Positions 8,132 to 16,472 of a stretch of DNA of 64,000 nt are shown in pieces; position 1 is the stretch's first letter, and every line of letters starts with the position of its first letter. The position numbers and the translations under genes are program-made. Source of the DNA: Gemmiger formicilis (GTDB taxonomy: Bacteria > Bacillota > Clostridia > Oscillospirales > Ruminococcaceae); the NCBI RefSeq assembly GCF_018784445.1, contig NZ_WQOH01000026.1:1-64000 (forward strand), read 5' to 3'. Below the pieces are notes generated by a model. It saw only the letters and a list, made by a program, of their open reading frames with translations. It searched no databases and was not told the DNA's origin.

Positions 8132-8958
8132 TCGATCACACCCCATTTCTTAAACAACTTGAAGAGATGATTCTTTCCCTTGCAGGTCACTCTCGTCTGC
8201 TGCACCAGTTTTCCGCTTCTGCCGTAGCAATCCCGGACAATAAAATAGCCCCTTGCAGATTTGTCTGCAAAAGGCATCAGCCAGCCGCTTGGACTGCGGT
8301 ACAGATAGCGGTGATCCAGTAAGAGAGCTACTGCCGTCTTCTCTGGGATTCCGATTTCCTTACAGAAATTCCGGATGCAGGTGCAATCTTCCGAATTTAC
8401 AAAGGTGTCGAAGTAGTCTGCCTTGGGCTGTGCCGCATCCAGCTGTTTGCGGATACCCTCAAGCTGCTCTCTCTCGGCTACAAGCTCCTGTGCCAGTGTG
8501 TAGATGACCTCCGGATGCTGAATCACCTGATCCAAAATGGAATCGCTCATATACACACCATGCTTGCGAATGGACGGGAGAACTTCATCAAACACCCAGT
8601 GTTCAAATCGTTCTGCCGATGGCAGCTTGCTGTGAACGATCAGCCGGTAAACATCGCCTTCTGTGATAAAGGAGATTTCAACGACCTGCTCTCCAGCATC
8701 TCCATACTGATTCACCTTCTGAACGACCCCCTCGCGTTTCGTTAGGGGGCCTCTGCAATGGCGTTTCACTGCGGCGTAGGGATTCACATACCCCAACGCT
8801 TTCGCCACATCGCTTGCACAGAAGAAGGTCTTGCCCGCCTCTTGCAACACGCGGATCGAACCAAACTCCTGGTTCTCAAACACCTCCATCATCTGCCTTG
8901 ACTGTCCGCCATGACTGCCCACATCGGTGTCATGGGTCTTCTGATTGAAATCCGTCAT
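8128..8958 (-). CDS. Phage-type antirepressor (Bro-N and ANT domains)
   Basis: A 276-residue protein with an N-terminal Bro-N domain (residues 25-135: IRVLQEAGKTFFCASDVAKALGY, ITEGDVYRLIVHSKLPSAERFEHWVFDEVLPSIRKHG) and a C-terminal ANT/KilAC-like domain (residues 180-276). Antirepressors of this kind counter an element's repressor and so influence its switch to excision and transfer; the partner is not visible here. It is the first gene of the visible operon, with AGGAGG at the right spacing before ATG 8958, and a terminator-like hairpin lies in its leader, suggesting attenuation. Confidence 0.85.
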   Translation of the reverse strand: MTDFNQKTHDTDVGSHGGQSRQMMEVFENQEFGSIRVLQEAGKTFFCASDVAKALGYVNPYAAVKRHCRGPLTKREGVVQKVNQYGDAGEQVVEISFITEGDVYRLIVHSKLPSAERFEHWVFDEVLPSIRKHGVYMSDSILDQVIQHPEVIYTLAQELVAEREQLEGIRKQLDAAQPKADYFDTFVNSEDCTCIRNFCKEIGIPEKTAVALLLDHRYLYRSPSGWLMPFADKSARGYFIVRDCYGRSGKLVQQTRVTCKGKNHLFKLFKKWGVIE

Positions 8959-9002
8959 ACCTGTTACCTCCTGCTCAAATTTGTCTCGCCGGATTTCGGG
9001 CG

Positions 9003-9056
9003 AAAAAAATAGAGCCTCGACCCATTCTCGTTTTCAAAGAATGAGCCAAGGCTCTA
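9003..9056 (-). terminator. Leader hairpin followed by T-run upstream of the antirepressor
   Basis: TAGAGCCTCGACCCATTCT (9010-9028) pairs with AGAATGAGCCAAGGCTCTA (9038-9056). Read on the minus strand the stem is followed by eight T residues, the form of an intrinsic terminator. It lies between any promoter near the element end and the first gene, so it could be an attenuator for the element operon or a stop for transcripts entering from the right. Confidence 0.7.
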
Positions 9057-9205
9057 TGTAACAGGATACCTGATATTAAATTTTTGCAGAATTCGTCAGA
9101 ACTCGCCAAACGAACCTGACACTGTTTTTCATTCCGTTTCAGCCGGATTTTTGCCGAAAATCTGTCAAGGATATGGGGCTAATTTCCCCTCCAAAATGGC
9201 CTTCT

Positions 9206-9280
9206 GTAAACCCATTTTCCCACCCATTAGGCTCAAAAATAGGCCGTAAACCCATGGTAAACCCATCAAAATGGGTTAAT
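9206..9280. repeat. GTAAACCCAT repeats near the element boundary
   Basis: GTAAACCCAT occurs at 9206-9215, 9246-9255 and 9257-9266, and an inverted ATGGGTTAAT follows at 9271. TCAAATTTC is also repeated just after. Short direct and inverted repeats near an integrative-element end often bind the integrase or excisionase, but they could instead be a replication or repressor site. The 433-base gap 8959-9391 holds nothing else beyond this, the leader hairpin and the rpsI terminator. Confidence 0.5.
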
Positions 9281-9335
9281 TTGAAGTCAAATTTCCTCAA
9301 ATTTCACCATCGGAATCAGGCGATTTCAGGCATAG

Positions 9336-9372
9336 AAAAAGCCCGGAAAATGGCGTATTTCCGGGCTTTTTT
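9336..9372 (-). terminator. rpsI terminator
   Basis: Downstream of rpsI on the minus strand, AAAGCCCGGAAATACG pairs with CCGGGCTTTTTC across a short loop, ending in a T-run. It closes the rplM-rpsI transcript. Confidence 0.85.
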
Positions 9373-9391
9373 AGCATTATTAAGCTGTAGA

Positions 9392-9790
9392 TTATCGCTT
9401 GCTGAACTGCGGAGCGCGACGAGCGGCTTTGAGGCCGTATTTCTTACGTTCCTTCATACGAGGATCGCGGGTCAGGAAGCCAGCCTTCTTCAGGGTAGCG
9501 CGCAGCTCGGGGTTGAACTGCAGCAGGGCGCGGGACAGGCCGTGGCGGATAGCGCCAGCCTGACCGGCGCAGCCACCGCCGACGACGTTGACGACGACGT
9601 CGAACTTGCCCTCGTTCTCAGTCAGAACCAGGGGGCTGTTGGCCAGCAGCTTCAGGGTCTCCAGACCAAAGTAGTCGTTGATGTCACGGCCATTGATGGT
9701 CATTTTGCCGGTGCCGTTGTAAACGCGAACGCGGGCAACGGAATGCTTACGACGGCCAGTGCCGTAGAAATAAGGTTTGGTTTCGTACAT
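9392..9790 (-). CDS. rpsI: 30S ribosomal protein S9
   Basis: A 132-residue S9 protein, the usual length. The N-terminal [17 protein letters not shown] and the conserved C-terminal tail RRAPQFSKR, which reaches the decoding site in the ribosome, are both present and intact. GAGGAGG lies just before ATG 9790. It follows rplM by 18 bases in the standard rplM-rpsI operon. Its 3' end is next to the integrative element; since the coding end is complete, any insertion restored or lay beyond it. Confidence 0.97.
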   Translation of the reverse strand: MYETKPYFYGTGRRKHSVARVRVYNGTGKMTINGRDINDYFGLETLKLLANSPLVLTENEGKFDVVVNVVGGGCAGQAGAIRHGLSRALLQFNPELRATLKKAGFLTRDPRMKERKKYGLKAARRAPQFSKR

Positions 9791-9808
9791 CTTCTATTGC
9801 CTCCTCAC

Positions 9809-10240
9809 TCAAATCTCAACAGCTTCGGGCTTCTGAGCAGCATGGGCATGGTCAGCAGCCTTGTAGCAGTGCAGGCGGGTCATAGCCTTGGCGCCGATGG
9901 TGTTAGAGGGGATCATGCCCTTGACAGCGTAGGTCATGGCCTTGTCGCTGTTCTCAGCCATCAGGGTCTTGTACTGGGTCTCCTTCAGGCCGCCGATCCA
10001 GCCGGAATGAGTGCGATGGAACTTCTTCTCCAGCTTCTTGCCGGTCAGGACAGCCTCGTCGCAGTTGATGATGATGACGTGGTCACCGCAGTCAACGTTG
10101 GGGGTGAAAGTGGTCTTGTTCTTGCCGCGCAGGATGACAGCAGCCTTGGCAGCAACGCGGCCGAGGGGCTTGCCGGCGGCGTCGATCACATACCACTTGC
10201 GGTCAGCCATTTCAGCGGGCTTAGCGAGAGTCGTGCTCAT
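9809..10240 (-). CDS. rplM: 50S ribosomal protein L13
   Basis: A 143-residue L13 protein. Characteristic stretches are RKWYVIDAAGKPLGRVAAKAA, FTPNVDCGDHVIIINC, KKFHRTHSGWIGGLK and MTYAVKGMIPSNTIG. L13 is an early-assembly large-subunit protein. I chose ATG 10240 because GGAGG stands nine bases upstream; the frame is open further up but has no other site. It heads the operon with rpsI, and a promoter plus two small leader hairpins lie just upstream, consistent with autoregulation by L13 known in other bacteria. Confidence 0.96.
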   Translation of the reverse strand: MSTTLAKPAEMADRKWYVIDAAGKPLGRVAAKAAVILRGKNKTTFTPNVDCGDHVIIINCDEAVLTGKKLEKKFHRTHSGWIGGLKETQYKTLMAENSDKAMTYAVKGMIPSNTIGAKAMTRLHCYKAADHAHAAQKPEAVEI

Positions 10241-10325
10241 AGTAGGAACCTCCATTGAGAAATTAACACGTCCGTCTTATAACGGTATTTAACAGCGCCG
10301 CACAGGGCGCTTTTTCGCGCAAGTG
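10241..10325 (-). promoter_or_regulatory. rplM 5' leader with two hairpins (possible L13 leader)
   Basis: The leader transcribed from about 10320 contains AGCGCC/GGCGCT (10294-10311) and CCGT/ACGG (10272-10285) hairpins before the ribosome site. Firmicutes L13 leaders that bind L13 are known; the match here is by position and general structure only. Confidence 0.4.
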
Positions 10326-10327
10326 TG

Positions 10328-10356
10328 ATTATAGCAGAAAGCGGGGCCATAGTCAA
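10328..10356 (-). promoter_or_regulatory. rplM-rpsI promoter
   Basis: TTGACT at 10356-10351 and TATAAT at 10333-10328 with a 17-base spacer and a TGC extended -10, a near-consensus sigma-A promoter fitting a ribosomal protein operon. Confidence 0.85.
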
Positions 10357-10469
10357 CGGTTTTTGGAAAGAATTTTAATTTATTCTTTGATAGCTCTTTA
10401 ATTCTCGTAAATACTCTCGTTTTCTCGCGTTTTCACAAACTCTATTTTTATAAAAATTTACGCAGGGCC

Positions 10470-10540
10470 GTAGGGGCCGGGCATGCAAGGCAGACGACAT
10501 TTTGCGGGAAAGCCGCGGGCTGCACATAGGCGGCCCCTAC
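10470..10540. repeat. Dispersed GTAGGGGCC-type palindromic repeat
   Basis: GTAGGGGCCGGGCATGC at the left and GGCGGCCCCTAC at the right bracket a segment that also contains GGCAGACGAC and a GCCGCGGGCTGCAC stretch. The same composite recurs at 54277-54363. It sits in the 373-base gap between rplM and the HPr-like gene; the AT-rich part of that gap (10360-10460) shows nothing recognisable. Confidence 0.7.
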
Positions 10541-10565
10541 ACCTCAGCAATATCTTTATCTGCAA

Positions 10566-10603
10566 ATAAAAAACCGCCCTGCGGCATACACCACAGGGCG
10601 GGC
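10566..10603 (-). terminator. Terminator of the HPr-like gene
   Basis: CCGCCCTGTGG and CCGCAGGGCGG form a stem on the minus strand, followed by TTTTTTATT, just past the HPr-like stop codon. Confidence 0.85.
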
Positions 10604-10613
10604 TGGGTTTATT

Positions 10614-10835
10614 TTACTGCTTGAGCGCGCTGACAACGCGGTTCAGGTCATGCTCATCCTCGCAGACGATCTTGACGGGATTGCTGTAATCCAGGCTCAT
10701 CATGCCCAGGATGCTCTTTGCATCGGCAATGCTGCCCTTCATGTCATGCACGCCGACATCGTTATAACACTTGGCGGCAGCAGACACGATTCCCTTGACC
10801 TCAGTAAAATTGGAAACCTTGACTTGTTTCACCAT
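10614..10835 (-). CDS. HPr-like protein lacking the phosphorylatable His
   Basis: A 73-residue protein with the HPr fold pattern, best seen in DAKSILGMMSLDYS, which matches the NAKSIMGVMSLG region around regulatory Ser46 of HPr (Ser41 here). The N-terminal GLHxRP box is replaced by TEVKGIVSAA, so the His15 that carries phosphate in the PTS is absent. It therefore cannot be a normal phosphocarrier; Bacillus Crh, which also lacks His15 but keeps Ser46, acts in catabolite control, and a similar role is possible. ATG 10835 follows GGAGG by nine bases. It is a single-gene unit with its own promoter and terminator. Confidence 0.75.
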   Translation of the reverse strand: MVKQVKVSNFTEVKGIVSAAAKCYNDVGVHDMKGSIADAKSILGMMSLDYSNPVKIVCEDEHDLNRVVSALKQ

Positions 10836-10960
10836 AATAAAGAACCTCCGATTTTTCCCACGCATTCTGCCGCGTCTTCAGCACCGGTATCCAGGATGGA
10901 ACCGGGCGCACGGCCTGCGGCAGGGAGGTGAGCCACCATGCTCTATCTGCTCCCTACGTT

Positions 10961-11006
10961 GTGCATTATAGCACAATTATGTGCCTTGTGTTTGTTCATA
11001 ATGCAC
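10961..11006 (-). promoter_or_regulatory. Promoter and inverted repeat upstream of the HPr-like gene
   Basis: An extended -10 TGCTATAAT (TATAAT at 10970-10965) lies upstream of the HPr-like gene; no good -35 is visible. GTGCATTAT (10961-10969) and ATAATGCAC (10998-11006) form a 9-bp inverted repeat around it, with further GTGC/GCAC units inside, a possible operator. The rest of the gap to tex (11007-11253) is AT-rich without a clear gene or terminator. Confidence 0.5.
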
Positions 11007-11253
11007 AAAGGTGATTTTTTCCATTTCCTGCACAAAAGAGAAAATCCTTCATTTTTGGCTTTTGGTAAGAATGACAGCTTTTAGGCTGTGCCCTGTGCAT
11101 TTGTTCACATGTATTATGTTTTTACAAGCGAATTTTTACGTTTTCTGAACGTTTTTGTCGATTTCTGCTTTAGTTGTACAACATCCCTTGTTAAAAATCA
11201 AACACCATGTAAATTCGCGTGCAACATTTGTATATGTTCCTGTCGCTTTTGTA

Positions 11254-13425
11254 TCAGTTTTGCTGGGGTACGCCCTTCATTGTCAGGGCAATGCGCTTTT
11301 TGCCGGTATCGACACTGAGCACCTTGACCCGCACGATATCGCCGACCTTCAGCACTTCCCGCGGGTGCTTGATGAATTTATCGCTGATCTGGGAAACATG
11401 GACCAGCCCGTCCTGGTGGACGCCCAGGTCTACGAATGCGCCGAAATCAATGACGTTGCGCACGGTGCCGGTCAGCTCCATGCCGGGTTTGAGGTCGTCC
11501 AGCCCCATGACATCACTGCGCAGCAGCGGCTTGGGCAGGCTGTCGCGCACGTCGCGGCCCGGCTTACACAGCTCGGCGACGATATCGTTCAACGTCGGCT
11601 CTCCCACCCCCAGCGTCTCACACAGGGTCGTGGCCCCCTTGGCCTTGACAACGCCGGGCAGGCCCGCCAGCTTGTCGGTGCCGATTTCTGCGGCGGTGTA
11701 GCCGCAGGCATCCAGCAGGGCCTTGGCGGCAGCGTAGCTCTCGGGGTGGACGGCGGTTGCGTCCAGGCGATTCTTCGCCTCGGGCAGCCGCAAGAAGCCC
11801 GCGCACTGCTCATACGCCTTGGGGCCGAGGCCCTTGACCTTTTTCAGCTGCGCGCGGGAGGTGAACGCGCCCTCCTCCTCGCGCCAAGCAACGATATTCT
11901 TGGCCGTGGCCGCGCTGACGCCCGCCACGCGGCGCAGCAGCGGCGCAGAGGCAGTGTTCAGGTCGACGCCGACACTGTTCACGCAGTCCTCGACCACGCC
12001 GTCCAGCGTCTCGTTCAGCCGCTTCTGGGGCATATCGTGTTGGTACTGGCCCACGCCGACGGCCTTGGGGTCGATTTTGACCAACTCGGCCAGCGGATCC
12101 TGCAAACGGCGGGCAATGGACACAGCGCTGCGCAGGTTGACGTCATACTGGGGGAATTCCTCGGCGGCCAGTTTGCTGGCGGAGTAGACCGACGCGCCGG
12201 CCTCGCTGACGACCATATACTGCAAATGCAGGTTCTTTTCGTCGGCCAGCTCACGGATGACCTGGGCGGCGAATTTCTCTGTCTCGTGGCCGGCCGTGCC
12301 GTTGCCGATGGCCATGACCTCGACGCCGTTCTTCAAAACCATCGCTTTGATAATTTTTTTCGCCTGATCCACGCGCTTGAACTCGGGCACCGGGTAGACG
12401 ACGTTCGTGTCCAGCACCTTGCCGGTGGGGTCCACGACGGCGACCTTGCAGCCCATGCGGTAGCCGGGGTCCAGGCCCATAACCGTCTTGCCGCGGATGG
12501 GCGGCTGTAAAAGCAGCTGGCGCAGGTTATCGCCAAAGACCTTGATAGCACCCTCGGCGGCGGCATCGGACAGCTCGCTCCGCAGTTCGTTTTCCAGGCT
12601 GGGGTGGATGAGGCGGCTGTATGCGTCGCGGGCGGCAGCGTCCACGAGCTCCGCGCTCTTGCCGCCGGTCTTTTTGCGGGCGTACATCCAGCTGACGATA
12701 CCTGCCGCACGGTCGGCATCGACCTGGATGCCAACCTTCAAAAAGCCCTCGCGCTCGCCGCGATCCAGTGCCAGCACGCGGTGGCCGGGTATCTTGTTCA
12801 GCGGCTCTGCGAAGTCGTAATACTGGGCGTAGACGCTGTCCTCGTCCTTGGCCTTGGCGCTGGCGATGCGGCCAAACGCGCGGTAGTAGCGGCGCAGTTC
12901 GGCGCGGCAGGCAGCATCATCGGAGACAGCCTCAGCGATGATATCCTGCGCCCCGGCCAGCGCGGCGGCTGCGTCGGGGACCTCGTCGTTGAGGTACGCA
13001 GCGGCGGCTTTCTCGGGGTCAAACGCAGCGTCCTGTTTCAGAATCGCGTCGGCCAACGGCTGCAAGCCCCGGGCCTTGGCGATGCTGGCGCGGGTCTTGC
13101 GCTTGGGTTTATAGGGGCGGTAGATGTCCTCGACCTCGGCCAAGGTCTTGGCCTTGGTCAGCGCGGCGGTCAATTCGGGCGTCATGGCCCCCTGCTCGGT
13201 GATGGAGGAGGTGACTTCCTCCTTGCGCTTATCGAGGCCGCGCAGATATTCCAGACGGTCGCCCAGATCGCGCAGTACCTGATCGTCCATCGAGCCGGTG
13301 GCCTCCTTGCGGTAGCGGGCGATAAAGGGGATGGTGTTCCCCTGGTCGATCAATTCAATAGCCCCCTGGACATTTTTGACATTCAGGTTCAATTCCTGGG
13401 CTAACTGTTCAGCATGGTTTGGCAT
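11254..13425 (-). CDS. tex: Tex family RNA-binding transcription accessory protein
   Basis: A 723-residue Tex protein. In order it has the N-terminal helical region (AQELNLNVKNVQGAIELIDQ, TIPFIARYRKEATGSMDDQVLRDL), a YqgF/RNase H-like domain (GLDPGYRMGCKVAVVDPTGK, about residue 325), helix-hairpin-helix repeats (ASAPLLRRVAGVSAATAKNI, VKGLGPKAYEQCAGFLRL) and a C-terminal S1 domain (GTVRNVIDFGAFVDLGVHQDG). Tex/Spt6-like proteins bind nucleic acid and act with RNA polymerase. I chose ATG 13425, with AGAGGAAAC upstream; it overlaps the yfhO-like stop by 17 bases, suggesting cotranscription. Confidence 0.93.
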   Translation of the reverse strand: MPNHAEQLAQELNLNVKNVQGAIELIDQGNTIPFIARYRKEATGSMDDQVLRDLGDRLEYLRGLDKRKEEVTSSITEQGAMTPELTAALTKAKTLAEVEDIYRPYKPKRKTRASIAKARGLQPLADAILKQDAAFDPEKAAAAYLNDEVPDAAAALAGAQDIIAEAVSDDAACRAELRRYYRAFGRIASAKAKDEDSVYAQYYDFAEPLNKIPGHRVLALDRGEREGFLKVGIQVDADRAAGIVSWMYARKKTGGKSAELVDAAARDAYSRLIHPSLENELRSELSDAAAEGAIKVFGDNLRQLLLQPPIRGKTVMGLDPGYRMGCKVAVVDPTGKVLDTNVVYPVPEFKRVDQAKKIIKAMVLKNGVEVMAIGNGTAGHETEKFAAQVIRELADEKNLHLQYMVVSEAGASVYSASKLAAEEFPQYDVNLRSAVSIARRLQDPLAELVKIDPKAVGVGQYQHDMPQKRLNETLDGVVEDCVNSVGVDLNTASAPLLRRVAGVSAATAKNIVAWREEEGAFTSRAQLKKVKGLGPKAYEQCAGFLRLPEAKNRLDATAVHPESYAAAKALLDACGYTAAEIGTDKLAGLPGVVKAKGATTLCETLGVGEPTLNDIVAELCKPGRDVRDSLPKPLLRSDVMGLDDLKPGMELTGTVRNVIDFGAFVDLGVHQDGLVHVSQISDKFIKHPREVLKVGDIVRVKVLSVDTGKKRIALTMKGVPQQN

Positions 13426-15775
13426 ATGGTTTGTTTCCTCTCTTTTTCTTCCGCAAAATTCCCAAATACACTCCATACACCACGATAGCAACGGCGCTCA
13501 CGGTGGCCGACACCTTCAGCCCCGGCGTATGGTAGGTAAATTCTATCTCATTCTCCCCTGCGGGCACGCACACGGCCATCAGGCCGTCGTCCACTTTTTC
13601 AATGGTGGCGGGTTCGCCGTTGACTGTGGCGGTAAAGCCGTCGTCATACGGCACACTGAAAAACACCAGCTCGTCCGCGGCATAGTTCGTCCTGGCCGTA
13701 AAACCGGTGCGGGTCGCGGCAAATTCTGCCACACCTGCATCCCGCCGGGCGACGCAGTCGGCAGCGTAGGCATCCTCACTGCGGTTGGTCAGCTCCTCAT
13801 CGGGCAGAGGCTGCAAAATACCGCCGAACGCCGAAATCTGGTCGTCATCCAGCAAAACCGCGCGGCACAAAATTTGCGCACGCTCGTCCTCGTTCACGCG
13901 GTCGAGCTGGTCGGCGGTGACGTAGTAGTCGAATGCAAAGCCCATCGGCACCCAGTTTTCGTTCTCGTAAATGGCGTAGGCCGTCGTCTCGCCGGTGCGC
14001 CGCCAGCCGGGCAGGGCCTTGTCAGTCCACTCAGCCTCCTTGTCCTTGGCTACCAGCGTGTACCGCACGCTGAGCAGCCCGCGCAGTGCGTAGTTCTCGG
14101 CGTCGGGCTTGGAGTTCACGTCCCGCTTGACGCCGACCTCTGGGTAAAATTCCATGATACTGGGCGCGACGGTGGAGTTGAAAAATTGCAGACAGCTCTT
14201 ATCGAACCACAGCCCCAGATTGTTGTGCGCCCCATAGGCGTCGATGCGATAAAACGCGTCGTCCGGCAGGGCGGCGGCAATCTCATCCACAGAATCATAC
14301 GTCTCTGCGATCAAATTTCCATCGGTGTCCCACTGGGCGTACTTGGTCAGCGAGAGGTGCAGCGTACCGTACAGCAGGCTGAACCCCAGCGTCGCCGCCA
14401 TCAGAATACTGCCCCAGCGGCGCTTTTGGCGGCAAAAATGCCACAGCAACGCAAAAACCACGATGCCCGCCACCGTCATGCCGAAGATAGCCCAGAACCG
14501 CGCAGGCTGATCCAGCACGCCGTAGACCGTGTTACCGTCGTCATCCTCGTTGGGCAGGATGGCGAACACCGCCGCCGTCAGCGTGATAAAGGTCGTCAGC
14601 GCGAACGCCCGGGGCAGGTGCCGCTCCGCCAGGCCGGGGCGGGCAAGCAGATAGCATGTCGCACCGCACAAAACCAGAATCGGCATATAATACCAGCGGG
14701 CATAGTAGCTGGAATTGAGGGCGTAGAACGCACTGTTCAGCACCGGCACGAACGCGCAGACGATGCACACTTTCAGAATGTAGGTAAACGGGTGCCGCCC
14801 CCGCGCCCGGCAGAACGCCAACCCGCCCGCCGCACCCACCAGCGGCAGGTAGGCGGTCAGGCTCGTGTGTTTGAGGATGCCTTCCTGGAACATATCCTTG
14901 AAATAGGGCGCATCCGGCATCAAAAAGGGGCTGTAAAAAATGGCACCGTACTGCTGGGATTTGCCATAGAACAAGTATCCATACCCGGTAAACGGGTCGA
15001 TGGTGCGCGGATTTTGCAAAAGCGACAGCCCCGCCGGAAGCAGCAGCACGCACCCGCAGGCGCAGCCCAGGACCGTCTCCCACGCAAGGCTTGCAAACTT
15101 GCGCGGGCCGATTTTATACCGCCGCCCCGCCGCCATGCAGAAGAAATAGAGGATGAGGAACACGGCCTGCCCGGCAAAAAAGAAGTAATTGTTGACAAGG
15201 TTCAGCGCCACCCAGAACGGAAAGCGGCCTTTTTTGCCGTCCAGCACCGCGTCGTCCAGCGACGCCAGCATATAGGGAAACAGCGCCACAACGTCCAAAA
15301 AGTGATTGAAAAAGATGTTGTAGATGCTAAACCCGGAGAATGCGTACAGACAGCCCGCCAGCATGGACCATCTTTCGTCCTGCACCCAGCGGCGTGCCCA
15401 CAGGTAAGCCCCGCCCCCGGCCAGCGCCATTTTCAGGCAGAGCAGCGGCACCATGGCCCAGGGCATGAACTTGGCGGGCACGAGCATCGAAAGCCAGAAG
15501 AACGGACTGCCCAGCAGGTAGAACGAGTAGGAGTTGACAAACCCGCTGCCTAAATCGGTAGCCCAGCTGAAGGTGCCGCCCTGCTTAATAAAGGCGTTGG
15601 CATACTGGTAAAAGTTGATCTGCTGGTCGTTGAAGTCGCCCGCGTAGTGGAAGTACCCGCCGCCCGCGACGGCATCTATGATGCAGTGGGGCAGAAACAG
15701 CAGCACCGCCGTGGCAAAGCAGAGCACGAACACCCGCCAGTAATTGGATTTTTGTTTAAAATTTACGGATTCCAT
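13409..15775 (-). CDS. YfhO family membrane protein
   Basis: A roughly 788-residue membrane protein of the YfhO family: about a dozen hydrophobic segments in the first 500 residues, including VFVLCFATAVLLFLP and MAATLGFSLLYGTLHL, then an extracytoplasmic domain with beta-rich features, a final membrane segment (VSAVAIVVYGVYLGILR) and a basic tail. YfhO is linked in Gram-positives to glycosylation of lipoteichoic acid or similar polymers, and the GT-C-like topology agrees. I prefer ATG 15775 (MESVNFK), since the upstream extension runs through the promoter of the divergent gene. No strong ribosome site is visible at either start. Confidence 0.8.
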   Translation of the reverse strand: MESVNFKQKSNYWRVFVLCFATAVLLFLPHCIIDAVAGGGYFHYAGDFNDQQINFYQYANAFIKQGGTFSWATDLGSGFVNSYSFYLLGSPFFWLSMLVPAKFMPWAMVPLLCLKMALAGGGAYLWARRWVQDERWSMLAGCLYAFSGFSIYNIFFNHFLDVVALFPYMLASLDDAVLDGKKGRFPFWVALNLVNNYFFFAGQAVFLILYFFCMAAGRRYKIGPRKFASLAWETVLGCACGCVLLLPAGLSLLQNPRTIDPFTGYGYLFYGKSQQYGAIFYSPFLMPDAPYFKDMFQEGILKHTSLTAYLPLVGAAGGLAFCRARGRHPFTYILKVCIVCAFVPVLNSAFYALNSSYYARWYYMPILVLCGATCYLLARPGLAERHLPRAFALTTFITLTAAVFAILPNEDDDGNTVYGVLDQPARFWAIFGMTVAGIVVFALLWHFCRQKRRWGSILMAATLGFSLLYGTLHLSLTKYAQWDTDGNLIAETYDSVDEIAAALPDDAFYRIDAYGAHNNLGLWFDKSCLQFFNSTVAPSIMEFYPEVGVKRDVNSKPDAENYALRGLLSVRYTLVAKDKEAEWTDKALPGWRRTGETTAYAIYENENWVPMGFAFDYYVTADQLDRVNEDERAQILCRAVLLDDDQISAFGGILQPLPDEELTNRSEDAYAADCVARRDAGVAEFAATRTGFTARTNYAADELVFFSVPYDDGFTATVNGEPATIEKVDDGLMAVCVPAGENEIEFTYHTPGLKVSATVSAVAIVVYGVYLGILRKKKRGNKPYAKPC

Positions 15776-15813
15776 ATTGATAGTACCGTTTATGGGGCCC
15801 CATTTTGGGGCAA

Positions 15814-15826
15814 GGTGTGGTATACT
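15814..15826 (+). promoter_or_regulatory. Extended -10 promoter for the YfbR-like gene
   Basis: GTGTGGTATACTG contains TGG-TATACT, an extended -10 element, about 45 bases before the gene at 15870. The same TGTGGTATACT string precedes polA (17550-17560) and an unassigned site at 52344. No clear -35 is present. Confidence 0.55.
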
Positions 15827-15869
15827 GAGGATACGCCCCATTATACCACAAACCGGAGGTCAAGTGAAG

Positions 15870-16472
15870 ATGAAAACCTATCCGTTCAGTGCGCTGCTCA
15901 GCCGCATGAAATACATCACCCGCTGGAGCCTGATGCGAAGCACCCGGGCCGAATCCCTGAGCGAGCACACCGCCGACACGGCGCTGCTGGCGCACACCCT
16001 CTGCCTGATCGGCCAAAAATGCACGGCCACGGGAAAATCCCTGCGGCCCGAGGTCGTCGCCACGGCGGCGCTTTACCACGATGCACCGGAGATTTTAACC
16101 GGCGACCTGCCCACCCCGGTCAAGTACAAAAACGACGCGCTTCGCACCGCCTACAAGGCCGTGGAACACGAGGGAGCACGGGTCATGGCGAGCTTGCAGC
16201 CCGCCGAATTGCAGGCCGAAACGCAGGCCTGGCTGACCGGCAGTCTGCTGAACGATGCCGAGCGCAAAATTGTAAAAGCAGCGGACCGGCTTTCGGCGCT
16301 CATCAAGTGCATGGAGGAGCGCCAGAGCGGCAGCCACGAGTTTGAGGCCGCCGAGGCCCAGCAGCTGGCCGCCCTGCACGAAATGCACTGCCCCGAGGCC
16401 GAATACTTCATCGAGCATATGCTGCCCTGCTTTGCGCAGAATCTCGACGAATTGACGCGCGGGAGATTTTAA
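15870..16472 (+). CDS. YfbR-like 5'-deoxynucleotidase, HD domain
   Basis: A 200-residue HD-domain protein resembling YfbR, which hydrolyses deoxyribonucleoside 5'-monophosphates. Support comes from the N-terminal LLSRMKYITRWSLMRSTRAESLSEHT pattern (the substrate-binding RW and the first metal His), VVATAALYHDAPEILTGDLPTPVK (HD pair plus the downstream Glu), and a C-terminal Asp in NDAERKIVKAADRLSALI. ATG 15870 follows GGAGGT by nine bases. It is divergent from the yfhO-like gene and convergent with the dihydrouridine synthase gene. A role in nucleotide pool balance is the family expectation. Confidence 0.85.
   Translation: MKTYPFSALLSRMKYITRWSLMRSTRAESLSEHTADTALLAHTLCLIGQKCTATGKSLRPEVVATAALYHDAPEILTGDLPTPVKYKNDALRTAYKAVEHEGARVMASLQPAELQAETQAWLTGSLLNDAERKIVKAADRLSALIKCMEERQSGSHEFEAAEAQQLAALHEMHCPEAEYFIEHMLPCFAQNLDELTRGRF

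Larger units (their letters stand above)
1..9335. mobile_element. Integrative conjugative element, right-hand part
   Basis: All genes here run on the minus strand and are typical of Firmicutes conjugative elements: Bro-N antirepressor, DnaD/initiator-like protein, DnaC-like loader, ParB, DUF3846/DpnD-PcfM protein, PcfB and VirD4. Base composition is visibly lower in GC than the host genes from 9392 onward. The right boundary is inferred to lie between the leader of the antirepressor gene (about 9060) and the rpsI terminator (9336-9372), so the element abuts the 3' end of rpsI. The transfer ATPase, relaxase and integrase genes, and the left end, must lie before base 1 if the element is complete. 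Boundary position is inference. Confidence 0.8.

Noticed and set aside
9206-9280. CRISPR array
   Set aside because: GTAAACCCAT repeats are too short, unevenly spaced and without spacers of constant length; no cas genes are in the window.
9173-10258. 361-codon plus-strand frame over rpsI and rplM
   Set aside because: Both ribosomal protein genes on the minus strand are certain, so this is an antisense shadow.
13331-15553. 740-codon open frame on the plus strand
   Set aside because: It lies opposite the yfhO-like and tex genes, has no family motifs, and is a typical antisense frame in GC-rich DNA.
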